The translations under genes were made by a program, and so were the position numbers. A stretch of DNA of 11,720 nucleotides from CAZMRW01 sp964568805 (GTDB lineage: Bacteria > Pseudomonadota > Gammaproteobacteria > Methylococcales > Methylomonadaceae). Below are positions 1 to 8,552 of this stretch, one piece after another (position 1 is the stretch's first letter; every line of letters begins with the position of its first letter). The stretch spans positions 1-11,720 of the forward strand of contig CAZMRW010000110.1 in the NCBI GenBank assembly GCA_964568805.1. Direction: 5' to 3'. The notes below the pieces were generated by a model that was not told the DNA's origin, did no database searches, and worked only from the letters and a program-made list of their open reading frames with translations.

Positions 1-1143
1 CCTAGCTTTAAATGTCTGGGATGGCCGCTGTCCTATGATGAAATGGAGCCTTATTATGCGGAAGCTGAAAAACTGTTGGACGTGCATTGCTTCGACATCG
101 AACCGGATCTTAAGTCGCTGCTGGACAAAATCGATAGCCATCCAAATGGCTGGCGAAGCTCCCCTCTGCCTCTCGCGTTAGACCCGGCTATCGTATCAAA
201 TGATTACGAAGCCAGGCATTTTGATGGGTTTGCATCCGTGCAGGGTCTAAAGGCGGATGGCGAACAGTCACTGTTACGTCAGATTGTCAATGCCGACAAC
301 TTTAACTTGATGACCGGCCTGGCGGTAAAAGGGCTCATAGGTGATAACGCCGATCCCCATCGTATAGCCGGGGTGATGCTGATAAATGGTCAATGTTATA
401 CAGCAAACGGCGTCATGCTCGCTGCCGGAGCCCTGCATTCGCCCAGGCTGCTTCAGGATTATCTTAATAGCAGCGTTTTGGCGGAAAGCCTGCCCTGTGC
501 AGGACTGGTCGGTTCCTATTTCAAGCGGCACATACTGACTGCGATGCTGGCGTTCTCTCCAGCAAGGAAAACCGATCCTCTTCGTAAAACCACCGTCTGG
601 TTGAACGATCGATTTCCGCACAGCAGCATTCAACCCCTGGGATTCAGCGAAGACGTGCTGACTGCCTTATTGCCGCGCATCATTCCGCGCTGGCTTGCCC
701 GTCAGCTGGGCGCCAGGGCTTATGGGTTTTTCCTGCAGACAGAAGACGGGTCGGATTCAAAGAACCGTGTATCGACGGTCGTCGGGAGTGCCGGCATCCA
801 TTTACCGAAACTGGACTACGATCCTGACCGCTTTTCGGAGTTGGCACTGGAACACCAGCGCATGATTCAAAGTTTCCGTCGGACGATCAGACGCGTCGGC
901 TGCCTCAGCTTCATCAACCCCATTCCCTTGGCCGGCACTGCCCATGCCTGCGGCACCCTGGTTACCGGAAATGACCCGCACAGCTCGGTAGTCGACCGGC
1001 ACGGAAAAGTACATGGATTAAGCAACCTTTATGTGGTGGACGGCAGCATTCTGCCTCGCAGCAGCCGCGTCAATCCCGCCTTGACGATTTATGCCTGGGC
1101 CTTGCGAACGGCCGATCTTCTCACAAGGAGGGGCATCACATGA
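1..1143 (+). CDS. GMC-family FAD-dependent oxidoreductase, C-terminal part (5' end outside window)
   Basis: Reading frame open from base 1, so the N-terminal FAD-binding (Rossmann) part lies upstream of the window. The visible ~380 residues begin with the GMC-like stretch WPLSYDEMEPYYAEAEKLL. They contain the segment where a newly found alcohol product is stored away from solvent (MLAAGALHSPRLLQ, a typical GMC signature region). They end with the family's C-terminal block: an HACGT motif (His codon 943-945), then GLSNLYVVDGSILP, then NPALT (Asn codon 1072-1074). In GMC enzymes such a His and Asn form the catalytic pair that takes a proton from the alcohol while hydride goes to FAD. Substrate cannot be told; sugar or polyol alcohols are plausible given the glycosidase neighbours. 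The stop overlaps the next start (ATGA), indicating translational coupling. Confidence 0.9.
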   Translation, partial: PSFKCLGWPLSYDEMEPYYAEAEKLLDVHCFDIEPDLKSLLDKIDSHPNGWRSSPLPLALDPAIVSNDYEARHFDGFASVQGLKADGEQSLLRQIVNADNFNLMTGLAVKGLIGDNADPHRIAGVMLINGQCYTANGVMLAAGALHSPRLLQDYLNSSVLAESLPCAGLVGSYFKRHILTAMLAFSPARKTDPLRKTTVWLNDRFPHSSIQPLGFSEDVLTALLPRIIPRWLARQLGARAYGFFLQTEDGSDSKNRVSTVVGSAGIHLPKLDYDPDRFSELALEHQRMIQSFRRTIRRVGCLSFINPIPLAGTAHACGTLVTGNDPHSSVVDRHGKVHGLSNLYVVDGSILPRSSRVNPALTIYAWALRTADLLTRRGIT

Positions 1144-1672
1144 GCAAGCCTCAATTCATCCGCTTCGGACGTGAAGTCTGCGCCGAACCCTGGCCCTTCA
1201 ATCCGGTGATCGAACCGGATGGCTCTGACGGTCCGCTCGTGCGCAATCCGCTGAACTCAGGTTTACATCCGTATCGGCTTCGCTTTCGGATGCGAGGAGA
1301 ATCTATCAGTCCCGATCATATCTGGGATGAAAACTTCGATCAGCCGGTGGAAACCGAGCACGGCTTACCCTGCCGTGACCATCATCTGTGTATCGGCGAA
1401 TGCCCGCTGAACCTCATCAATGGCGAATGGAGCGGTCTCACGGCCCGTCAGAAAGAGAAGGCCTCGCCTTATATCGAGGAAGCGATGCAGCGCTTTTTTG
1501 CCATGACGATAGCTTGCGGCCCAACCAGATTCTTGCCGTCAGCCTGCCGTTCAGTCCGTTGAGTGATGAAGCTCAACGCCTCGTGGTTAGCGTATGTGGC
1601 AGGGCATTATTAACGTCCTATGGCTTGAGATCGCTTGGCAACACATACTTATTCAAAATCACTGGAGAATGA
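1140..1672 (+). pseudogene. Shrunken, frameshifted glycogen debranching enzyme (amylo-1,6-glucosidase) remnant
   Basis: Starts at an ATG overlapping the upstream stop, behind a strong AAGGAGG (1125-1131). The first residues (IRFGREVC) resemble the start of bacterial debranching enzymes. The frame stops at 1562 after 140 residues. In the +2 frame, 1505-1636 encode DDSLRPNQILAVSLPFSPL followed by VVSVCGRALLTSYGLRSL, which is the C-terminal signature of amylo-alpha-1,6-glucosidases (usually about 650-700 residues). So the start and a C-terminal scrap survive, in different frames, with most of the catalytic region gone; the switch lies near 1500. I do not recognise residues ~12-115 of the first frame (they contain CRDHHLCIGEC), so this part could be foreign or badly diverged. 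The C-terminal similarity also ends abruptly after GLRSL. Likely non-functional, but the frame-0 peptide could still be translated and the strong ribosome site is intact. Confidence 0.65.
1664..1667 (+). promoter_or_regulatory. Ribosome binding site choosing the glucosidase start
   Basis: GGAG lies seven bases before the ATG at 1675 but only one base before the in-frame ATG at 1669. It also lies far from the first ATG of the open frame at 1594, which sits inside the debranching-enzyme remnant. The start at 1675 (MVQKEGN) is therefore preferred. Confidence 0.65.
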
Positions 1673-1674
1673 AC

Positions 1675-4380
1675 ATGGTACAGAAAGAAGGCAATGCCGA
1701 ACAACAGCGACTTGAGCAGCAACGTTTAGGGACCGAAAACTGGCGTTTGTGGGGGCCTTATTTATCTGAAAGAGCCTGGGGTACGGTACGGGAGGACTAC
1801 AGTCCGGACGGCACGGCCTGGGAACATTTTTCCCATGATCAGGCGCGCTCCCGCGTTTATCGCTGGAACGAAGACGGGCTAGGCGGTATTTCGGACGAGC
1901 AGCAATTCCTCTGTTTTGCGCTGGCTTTATGGAACGGGAAAGATCCGATTTTAAAGGAACGCCTTTTCGGGCTCACGGGCAATCAGGGCAACCATGGCGA
2001 GGACGTCAAGGAATATTACTTTTATGACGATGCAACACCCAGCCATAGCTATCTGAAATTTCTTTATAAATACCCGCAGGCGGAATATCCCTACGCGAGG
2101 CTGGTAGAGGAAAATGCGCACCGCGGGCGGAGCCTGCCGCCATTCAATCTATTGGACACGGGTGTTTTCGCGGATAACCGTTACTGGGATGTGCAGATTG
2201 AATATGCAAAAGCCGGGACGGATAAAGTTTTCATCAGAATTTCCGTTTTCAATCGAGGCCCTGATGATGCATCCTTGCATGTGTTGCCGACGCTCTGGTT
2301 TCGCAATACCTGGAGCTGGAAGAAGAACAACACCAAAAAACCCGAACTGGAACAGGAAGCTATGCCAGGAGGCGGTTGGTCGATCAAGGCGTCACACTCC
2401 GCGCTCGGAGAATACCGGTTGTACGGCAAGGAATCCGCCGAACTCCTGTTTACCGAAAACGAGAGCAACAGCCAGCGATTGTGGGGGCTTCCCAATGCAA
2501 CGCCCTTCGTCAAGGACAGTTTTCACCGTCGTGTGATTGACCGGGACATCGCTGCAGTCAATCCGGCCGGGAAAGGAACCAAGGCTGCCGCCTGGTATAA
2601 CCTGAGTGTTCCTGCGGGTGGCGTCGAGATGCTGGATCTGCTGTTGTCAGCTCAAGCCGAAACCGATCCCTTCGTTGACAGCGACACCTGGTTTGTCCGG
2701 CGTCTGTCGGAGGCAGATGCATTTTATGAAGATATCCTTCCAGATGCCGATGACCATGACCGGCGACTCTTTCGGCAAGCCATGGCAGGAATGATCTGGT
2801 CCAAACAGTTTTTTCATTATGAGGTAATGAAGTGGCTGCAGGGGGACGATCTCCTTGCGCCGGAAAGCCGACAATTCGGACGTAACAGGCGCTGGAAGCA
2901 CCTGCGGGCCAGTGATGTCATCTCGATGCCGGATACCTGGGAGTATCCATGGTTTGCAGCCTGGGACCTGGCTTTTCAATGCATGGCGTTCAGTTTGATC
3001 GACCCGGAATTTGCAAAGGATCAAATTGAACTATTGCTGAAAGAAACCTATTTCCACCCCAATGGGCAGATACCTGCCTATGAATGGGCCTTTGGTGACG
3101 CCAATCCGCCTGTTCATGCCTTGGGGGCGCTCCAGGTCTTCAGGACCGAACGGCAATTGCGCGGGCGGGGCGACAGGAGTTTTCTGCAGCGTGTCTTTCA
3201 TAAACTGTTGATGAATTATGCCTGGTGGATCAATACCAAGGATAGCGACGGCCTTAATGTCTTTGAGGGGGGCTTTCTGGGACTGGATAACATTTCGGTA
3301 TTCGACCGCTCCACGCGCCTGCCCGGAGGCTATAAACTGAAACAGTCGGATGCGACCGGGTGGATGGCGATGTTCGCGCTCAATATGACCGTAATGGCTC
3401 TGGAACTGGCGACCGACGATTCCGACTATGAAGATACGGCCATTCAGACTTACGAGCAGTTTCTCAATATCGCCAATAGCGTCGCCGGTCATACCGGAAC
3501 CGGCGTGTCATTGTGGGATCAGGAGGATGGTTTTTTCAAGGATTTGCTGGTCGAACCGGACGGCCGGCACCACCGGCTGGATGTCTATTCCTGGGTGGGC
3601 CTGATTCCGTTGTTCGCCTGTGAAATCGTCGATGATCGCTTGTTGCACAATGTGCCAAGGTTTCGAAAATTGCTCGACAGCCATGCAGGCGGTGTGCTCC
3701 AGGGCAATTATATTTGCGCCTGTCCGGCCCATGTCAACGATCGCGGCGAGCATTTATTGTCTCTGGTGGATCATACGATGCTTCCAGCCATCATCCGCCG
3801 CCTGTTCGACGAACAGGAGTTTTTATCGCCTTACGGCATCCGCAGCGTCAGCCGCATCCATGCTGAACACCGTGACCTGGGTATTCTGCCGGGTATCGGC
3901 CAGGCCCTGATCGAGTATGTTCCGGGCGAGTCCAACTCGGCATTGTTCGGTGGCAATTCCAACTGGCGGGGACCGGTATGGTTGCCGACCAATTACACGC
4001 TGATGCTGACGCTGGAAAAATTCAACCGATATCTGGGTGACGGCTATACGGTTTCTGCTCCCTGCTTAGGCGAAAAGGCATTAAACTTAAGTCAAATTGT
4101 TGACTGCCTGGCCCAGCGCATGACCAATCTATACCGTCCAGACCCGCATGGCCGCTTGCCGGCATTTGCTGCAGACAGCCCCTGGCAACATGACTCCCAT
4201 TGGCGCGAGCATCTGCTGTTCTATGAGTACTTTCATGGCGATAATGGTTTGGGTTTAGGGGCGGCGCATCAGACCGGCTGGACCGGGCTTTTGGCTAACC
4301 TGGTGCTGCGTTGTCACGGGCACGACATCGCCGGATTCGATATCGGGACCGAGTCGCATCCGGGATTATCTGCAAGATGA
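1675..4380 (+). CDS. GH63-like (MGH1-type) glucosidase, 901 aa
   Basis: Large soluble protein of the bacterial 'glucosidase' group related to GH63 / mannosylglycerate-hydrolase-like (alpha/alpha)6 barrels, which are inverting enzymes cleaving alpha-glucosidic bonds. Typical members are about 880-910 residues, so the protein is full length. N-terminal part (to ~residue 300): beta-rich domain with WGPYLSERAWGTVREDYS and the acidic ring of family motifs (RWNEDGLGGISDEQQ). C-terminal barrel: PDTWEYPWFAAWDLAFQ with Asp431 as likely general acid, HPNGQIPAYEWAFGDANPP, GGNSNWRGPVWLPTNY, and FYEYFHGDNGLGLG with Glu851 as likely general base, followed by GWTGL. Residue roles are assigned by family analogy. 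No signal peptide is seen, so it is probably cytoplasmic. The gene lies two bases after the debranching remnant and 11 before the MFS gene. The natural substrate (glycogen-derived sugar, glucosylglycerate, trehalose-like solute) cannot be told from sequence. Confidence 0.85.
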   Translation: MVQKEGNAEQQRLEQQRLGTENWRLWGPYLSERAWGTVREDYSPDGTAWEHFSHDQARSRVYRWNEDGLGGISDEQQFLCFALALWNGKDPILKERLFGLTGNQGNHGEDVKEYYFYDDATPSHSYLKFLYKYPQAEYPYARLVEENAHRGRSLPPFNLLDTGVFADNRYWDVQIEYAKAGTDKVFIRISVFNRGPDDASLHVLPTLWFRNTWSWKKNNTKKPELEQEAMPGGGWSIKASHSALGEYRLYGKESAELLFTENESNSQRLWGLPNATPFVKDSFHRRVIDRDIAAVNPAGKGTKAAAWYNLSVPAGGVEMLDLLLSAQAETDPFVDSDTWFVRRLSEADAFYEDILPDADDHDRRLFRQAMAGMIWSKQFFHYEVMKWLQGDDLLAPESRQFGRNRRWKHLRASDVISMPDTWEYPWFAAWDLAFQCMAFSLIDPEFAKDQIELLLKETYFHPNGQIPAYEWAFGDANPPVHALGALQVFRTERQLRGRGDRSFLQRVFHKLLMNYAWWINTKDSDGLNVFEGGFLGLDNISVFDRSTRLPGGYKLKQSDATGWMAMFALNMTVMALELATDDSDYEDTAIQTYEQFLNIANSVAGHTGTGVSLWDQEDGFFKDLLVEPDGRHHRLDVYSWVGLIPLFACEIVDDRLLHNVPRFRKLLDSHAGGVLQGNYICACPAHVNDRGEHLLSLVDHTMLPAIIRRLFDEQEFLSPYGIRSVSRIHAEHRDLGILPGIGQALIEYVPGESNSALFGGNSNWRGPVWLPTNYTLMLTLEKFNRYLGDGYTVSAPCLGEKALNLSQIVDCLAQRMTNLYRPDPHGRLPAFAADSPWQHDSHWREHLLFYEYFHGDNGLGLGAAHQTGWTGLLANLVLRCHGHDIAGFDIGTESHPGLSAR

Positions 4381-4381
4381 T

Positions 4382-4386
4382 GGAGG
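4382..4386 (+). promoter_or_regulatory. Ribosome binding site choosing the MFS-fusion start
   Basis: GGAGG five bases before the ATG at 4392. An earlier in-frame ATG (4311) lies inside the glucosidase gene and would add an arginine-rich 27-residue leader; the ribosome site argues against it. Confidence 0.7.
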
Positions 4387-4391
4387 TTACC

Positions 4392-6116
4392 ATGAATGCT
4401 ATTGCATCCTCGCATCGCAACGGCTATGGCGTTGTTATTCTTATCTTTATATCCGGTCTTTTTCAGGGTCTGACGCTGGTCAGCTTTCCGGCATTGGGCG
4501 TCTTATTAAAAACATCCCTGGGGCTGACCGACATTGCCTATGGCTTCATCTTTCTCCCGCAAGTCGCGTTGACAGCCTTGGGAGCCCTATTTGGCGGAGT
4601 ACTTGCCAAACGATTGGGTTTGCCGGGCCTGCTTAAACTGTCGCTCGCCGCAAACGGACTGTCCCAGCTTGCGCTGTTGAGCGGCATCGGTATGAACGGC
4701 AGCCTCGGTTATCCGCTGATCGTTTTGGGAACATCTCTGTTAGGATTGGGTTTCGGATTATCGGCTGCGCCGCTTAACCGTTATCCTGTTATTCTATTTC
4801 CAAGCAAGCCTGATAGCGCTCTCACCGGATTGCATACGCTGATAGGTACAGGGTTTTCGGCCGGCCCCCTGGCCATCGGCTTGCTGATGGAATCAGGATG
4901 GTGGCGGACTTTTCCGGTATCCTTGACGGTAGCTGCTCTCGCCCTTTTGCTGTCGTCTCTGCTGGTTCAGTTTCCGGTAGAAAATACAGATAATCAATCT
5001 GAAGGTGCTTCACGAAAAATAAGCCTGATGAGCGCCCCAGCATTCTGGCTTTTGTTCGCTACAGCGGCTGTCTATGCCTTTTGCGAGGGCTTATTCAGTA
5101 ATTGGGCCGTGATCTTTCTGCAGGAAGATAAGCTGTTAAGTCCAAAAACGGCCGGAGTCGCGCTGTCGGCTTTCTGGGCCACGCTGGCAATAGGACGTTT
5201 GCTCACGTCCTGGCTGGTTTTTCGATTGTCGGCAACCGCTGTCTGGTTGTGCTTTCCGGTATCGATAGCCTGCGCATTTATTTTTCTGCCTCAGGTGGAT
5301 TCGGCCGCCTCCGGCATTGTTGCTTATGCTTTTGCAGGGCTCGCCTGCTCGGGATTTTTTCCGCTGACGGTGGGGCGCGCCGCGTCACGATTTCCGCAAC
5401 ATTCCGCCCTGATCTCCTCGCTGATGGTTGCTGCATTAATGATGGGAGTGGGCATCGGCAGTTTTGCATTGGGACCGCTGCGCACTTTACTGCCCTTGTC
5501 TGCGATTTTTCAACTGGCTGCCGCACTTCCGGTAGTGGTATTCGGCATGGGAATTTTCAGCCTGTTTGCAAGTCAGAACCCGCAAGATGAACGTGCTCCA
5601 AACGAGGCTCCGCTACGTGCTTTTGTTGTATCGGATGACGACATCGTTATCTGTCCCGCCTGCGGCGGCGAGAATCCAAAAGATGCCGTATTCTGCGAAA
5701 ATCCTGCCTGTCATAAGGCGCTGGGCGAATTCAAATATGTGCTGGAAGAACTGATGGCTGAAAAAAACTGGATTGAACGCATTGCCGACCGAGTCACCGC
5801 ATTTGTCAGCAAGCCTCATTTCATCACTTTGCATACGCTCTGGTTTATCCTGTGGATAGTGCTAAATTCGGGGCTCATCGGTTTTTTTCAGCACTTTGAC
5901 GAGTACCCTTACAGTCTCCTGGGCATCATTCTTTCGATAGAAGCCATCCTGATTACCGGTTTCCTGTTAATCAGCCAGAACCATCAGACCGCTTATTCCG
6001 AAAAACGTGCAGAGCTGGATTACGAGATCAATATCCGTTCTTACCGGAAACTGATCGAACTGGAAAGGCGTCTGTATAGACTCACTAACAACGAACCCGG
6101 AGGAGACAGCCGATGA
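4392..6116 (+). CDS. MFS transporter fused to a zinc ribbon and a DUF1003 membrane domain, 574 aa
   Basis: Residues ~10-405 form twelve predicted hydrophobic helices in two groups of six, separated by a polar loop near residues 197-215, with MFS-like glycine-rich helices (GALFGGVLAKRLGLPG between helices 2 and 3). This part would export or import a small solute. Next comes a four-cysteine zinc-ribbon-like knuckle: Cys421-x2-Cys424-x10-Cys435-x4-Cys440 (CPACGGENPKDAVFC). The end, ~461-565, matches DUF1003: IADRVTAFVSKPHFI, two membrane helices, FDEYPYSLLGIILS, the signature ISQNHQT where other members have MSQNRQ, then a charged tail (ELDYEIN). DUF1003 proteins are usually separate and of unknown function, so this is an unusual fusion. 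The stop overlaps the msrP start (ATGA), and a ribosome site GGAGGAG (6099-6105) for msrP lies inside the last codons. Substrate unknown; linkage to glucosidase suggests a sugar or a derivative. Confidence 0.82.
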   Translation: MNAIASSHRNGYGVVILIFISGLFQGLTLVSFPALGVLLKTSLGLTDIAYGFIFLPQVALTALGALFGGVLAKRLGLPGLLKLSLAANGLSQLALLSGIGMNGSLGYPLIVLGTSLLGLGFGLSAAPLNRYPVILFPSKPDSALTGLHTLIGTGFSAGPLAIGLLMESGWWRTFPVSLTVAALALLLSSLLVQFPVENTDNQSEGASRKISLMSAPAFWLLFATAAVYAFCEGLFSNWAVIFLQEDKLLSPKTAGVALSAFWATLAIGRLLTSWLVFRLSATAVWLCFPVSIACAFIFLPQVDSAASGIVAYAFAGLACSGFFPLTVGRAASRFPQHSALISSLMVAALMMGVGIGSFALGPLRTLLPLSAIFQLAAALPVVVFGMGIFSLFASQNPQDERAPNEAPLRAFVVSDDDIVICPACGGENPKDAVFCENPACHKALGEFKYVLEELMAEKNWIERIADRVTAFVSKPHFITLHTLWFILWIVLNSGLIGFFQHFDEYPYSLLGIILSIEAILITGFLLISQNHQTAYSEKRAELDYEINIRSYRKLIELERRLYRLTNNEPGGDSR

Positions 6117-7045
6117 CTCAGCAGCAAGTACCCAAAATACCATCCTCGGAAATTACGCCGAGTGACTTGTTTCATTCCAGACGCCGGTTCATGCAGCTGG
6201 CTGCCGGGTCAACGTTAGCGGCCGGATTGCCAGTAGATGTTTTCGCAGGGGAAAAACTGACGGCGGCCACATCGGCAAGCTATACCCTGCCGGACAAACT
6301 CACGCCGTTGAAAGACATAACCCGATACAACAATTTTTACGAATTCGGCACCAGCAAGGAAGACCCCGCCCGATATGCCGGTAGCCTGAAAACAAGGCCC
6401 TGGGCGATTTCCGTGGAAGGCGAAGTGCATAAGCCGGCTGTATTCGATATCGAGAAGATTCTTAAAATGGCGCCGCTGGAAGAGCGGATTTACCGGCTGC
6501 GTTGTGTCGAAGCCTGGTCGATGGTGGTGCCCTGGATCGGATTTTCCCTGGCTGAATTGATCAAGCGGGTGGAGCCCACCGGCAATGCCAAGTTCGTTGA
6601 ATTCATCAGCCTGCACGATCCGGAGCAAATGCCCGGGCAGCGCTCTCCTGTACTGAACTGGCCTTATCGTGAGGGCTTGCGCATGGACGAGGCCATGCAC
6701 CCCTTGACCTTGCTGACGGTCGGACTTTATGGCGAAGTGCTGCCCAATCAGAATGGTGCGCCGGTGCGCATCGTGGTGCCCTGGAAATACGGATTTAAAA
6801 GCGCCAAGTCGATCGTCAAGATCCGCTTTGTCGAAAAACAGCCGCTATCCAGCTGGACCGAGGCAGGGCCCAGCGAATACGGCTTTTATTCCAACGTCAA
6901 TCCCGAGGTCGACCATCCGCGCTGGAGCCAGGCCAGGGAGAGGCGGATCGGTGAATTTCTCAAACGGAATACGTTACCGTTTAACGGTTATGCGGATCAG
7001 GTTGCGCACCTTTATGCCGGAATGGATCTTAAAAAATTCTTTTAA
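6113..7045 (+). CDS. msrP: MsrP, periplasmic molybdopterin methionine-sulfoxide reductase catalytic subunit
   Basis: 310 residues, the usual length. A twin-arginine signal SRRRFMQ (residues 22-28) is followed by a hydrophobic stretch ending VFA at 43-45, so the folded, cofactor-loaded enzyme should be exported by Tat. The body is of the sulfite-oxidase molybdopterin fold: RYNNFYEFGTSKEDPA, YRLRCVEAWSMVVPWIG with Cys131 as the molybdenum ligand, and PVRIVVPWKYGFKSAKSI for the cofactor pocket. In E. coli MsrP (YedY) reduces both isomers of methionine sulfoxide in periplasmic proteins, taking electrons from MsrQ. Here msrQ follows four bases later, and the gene is translationally coupled to the MFS fusion. 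A twin-arginine motif set 20 residues in makes a rather long n-region, but the ATG with GGAGGAG seven bases upstream is convincing. Confidence 0.95.
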   Translation: MTQQQVPKIPSSEITPSDLFHSRRRFMQLAAGSTLAAGLPVDVFAGEKLTAATSASYTLPDKLTPLKDITRYNNFYEFGTSKEDPARYAGSLKTRPWAISVEGEVHKPAVFDIEKILKMAPLEERIYRLRCVEAWSMVVPWIGFSLAELIKRVEPTGNAKFVEFISLHDPEQMPGQRSPVLNWPYREGLRMDEAMHPLTLLTVGLYGEVLPNQNGAPVRIVVPWKYGFKSAKSIVKIRFVEKQPLSSWTEAGPSEYGFYSNVNPEVDHPRWSQARERRIGEFLKRNTLPFNGYADQVAHLYAGMDLKKFF

Positions 7046-7049
7046 TTCT

Positions 7050-7712
7050 ATGCCCAAGAAATCCAGGAACAACGAGAGGCTGGTATTGCTTAAAATTGGA
7101 GTTTTCCTATCGGCTCTGATTCCGCTGGTCAAATTGGCTGCGGGCGCTTACCTCGATAACCTGGGCGCCAACCCGATTGAAAAGATAACCCGTACCACGG
7201 GCTACTGGACCCTGGTCTTTATCCTGATAACTTTGTCCGCAACGCCGGTGCGGTTGCTGACAGGCTGGTTCTGGACCATCCGGATACGACGAATGCTCGG
7301 CTTGTTCGCATTCTTTTACGGGAGCCTGCATTTTTTGACCTATCTGGTTTTGGATCAGTTTTTCGACTGGCCGGCCATAATCGGCGATATCGCCAAGCGG
7401 CCCTATATCACGGTCGGTTTTCCGTCCTTTGTCTTGATGATTCCTCTGGCGCTGACCTCTACCGACCGCATGATTAACAGGCTCGGCGGCAAACGCTGGC
7501 GGCTGCTGCATCGCCTGATTTACCTGACTGCCGTGGGCGGCGTTGTGCATTATTGGTGGCTGGTTAAAAAGGACATTACCAGTCCGCTGACTTTCGCGGT
7601 ACTGTTAATGTGTTTGTTCGGCATCCGCGTTTTCTACCGGGTGCTGAATAACGGTAAAGCAAACGTGAAGATCAAATCGTCCGCGTCGCATTATAAATCC
7701 GGCACGGGGTGA
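7050..7712 (+). CDS. msrQ: MsrQ, heme-binding membrane partner of MsrP
   Basis: 220-residue integral membrane protein of the ferric-reductase-like family with about six helices. It passes electrons from the cytoplasm or quinone pool to periplasmic MsrP. Visible family marks are LGANPIEKITRTTGYW near the N-terminus, RRMLGLFAFFYGSLHF with His94, RLLHRLIYLT with His154, and His167 in GGVVHYWWLVKKD. These three histidines match the heme b ligands known for the E. coli protein. The open frame runs back into msrP, but the first ATG after the msrP stop (7050) gives the family's usual length and N-terminal charge. No clear ribosome site precedes it (the stretch is AT-rich, overlapping the FF-stop of msrP), so translation is probably coupled to msrP. 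Confidence 0.93.
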   Translation: MPKKSRNNERLVLLKIGVFLSALIPLVKLAAGAYLDNLGANPIEKITRTTGYWTLVFILITLSATPVRLLTGWFWTIRIRRMLGLFAFFYGSLHFLTYLVLDQFFDWPAIIGDIAKRPYITVGFPSFVLMIPLALTSTDRMINRLGGKRWRLLHRLIYLTAVGGVVHYWWLVKKDITSPLTFAVLLMCLFGIRVFYRVLNNGKANVKIKSSASHYKSGTG

Positions 7713-7769
7713 AGTATTAGTGCCGTTTATCGCCAGTATCGAATGGACAACTGGCTGCCCGGAACGGTT

Positions 7770-7783
7770 TCAGATCGATCTGA
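7770..7783. other. 14-bp perfect palindrome between convergent msrQ and gloB
   Basis: TCAGATCGATCTGA is perfectly self-complementary and sits in the 75-base gap between the convergent stops. It has no loop and no clean T-run on the msrQ side, so it is not a standard rho-independent terminator. It could still form a cruciform or a weak two-way stop. Nothing else stands out in this gap. Confidence 0.3.
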
Positions 7784-7787
7784 TAGC

Positions 7788-8552
7788 CTAAAATCTATCC
7801 TTTAGCCTTCTAGTTTCCGCAAAAATCTCTACCGGCTGCCGGCCGAGCATGTGGATGGTTTTCTGCAGGTCCGGACTGTCTTCCCTGAAAAACGGGTTGG
7901 TTTCGAGTTCTTCCGCCAGAGTTGTCGGCACCGTGGGCTGGTTGTTTCGCCGCAATTGGTCGACAACGGCCATTCTTTGTTGCAAAGCCCGGTTTTCAGG
8001 CTCCACCGTTAACGCAAATCGTCCGTTGTTTAGGGTATATTCATGGGTGCAATAGATTCGGGTCGCTCCGGGCAAAGCCTTGAGTTTTTGCAAGGAGCGC
8101 CACATTTGTTCGGCCGTTCCTTCAAAGAGTCGGCCGCAGCCCATGGCAAACAGCGTGTCGCCGCAGAACAGAACCTGGTCTTCGGCAAAATGATAAACGA
8201 TGTGCCCGCTGGTATGTCCGGGCGTAAACAGAATTTGAGCTCGGTGTTTGCCTATGGTAACGACATCGCCCTCGTTAACGCCGCGGTCAATGCCGGGAAT
8301 GCGCTCCCTGTCGGCGAAAGAGGCGATGATTTCACAACCGGTTTGCTGTTTGAGCTCCAGATTGCCGCCGACATGATCCCAGTGGTGATGTGTATTGAAG
8401 ATTGCGGTCAGACGCCAGCCTTTTTCAGCCAGTAAATCCAGGACCGGCGGCGCCAGCGCGGGATCGACAGCGGCGGTCTCAAGGGACGCGGGGTCATGAA
8501 TGACATGGATGTAATTATCGGTAAGAACGGGTAAGGTCACTATATCCAGCAT
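7788..8552 (-). CDS. gloB: Hydroxyacylglutathione hydrolase (glyoxalase II)
   Basis: 254 residues, standard length. It hydrolyses S-lactoylglutathione to lactate and glutathione, completing methylglyoxal detoxification in the cytoplasm. It has the metallo-beta-lactamase fold with a complete two-metal site: THHHWDH (His55, His57, Asp59, His60), His113 in PGHTSGH, Asp132 in FCGDTLFAMGCGR, and His170 in CTHEYT. The C-terminal glutathione-binding tail is also present (LETNPFFRE). The TDNY near residue 11 is typical of GloB. It is convergent with msrQ and divergent from the DUF2905 gene, so it is probably its own unit. The start at 8552 gives the canonical N-terminus although no good ribosome site is visible. 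Confidence 0.96.
   Translation of the reverse strand: MLDIVTLPVLTDNYIHVIHDPASLETAAVDPALAPPVLDLLAEKGWRLTAIFNTHHHWDHVGGNLELKQQTGCEIIASFADRERIPGIDRGVNEGDVVTIGKHRAQILFTPGHTSGHIVYHFAEDQVLFCGDTLFAMGCGRLFEGTAEQMWRSLQKLKALPGATRIYCTHEYTLNNGRFALTVEPENRALQQRMAVVDQLRRNNQPTVPTTLAEELETNPFFREDSPDLQKTIHMLGRQPVEIFAETRRLKDRF

Noticed and set aside
2114..2536. 140-residue + strand frame inside the glucosidase
   Set aside because: Overlaps a full-length, motif-complete glycosidase; rich in Arg/Cys/Pro as expected of a shadow frame.
8043..8435. 130-residue + strand frame
   Set aside because: Mirror frame of gloB, whose metal-binding motifs are complete on the other strand.
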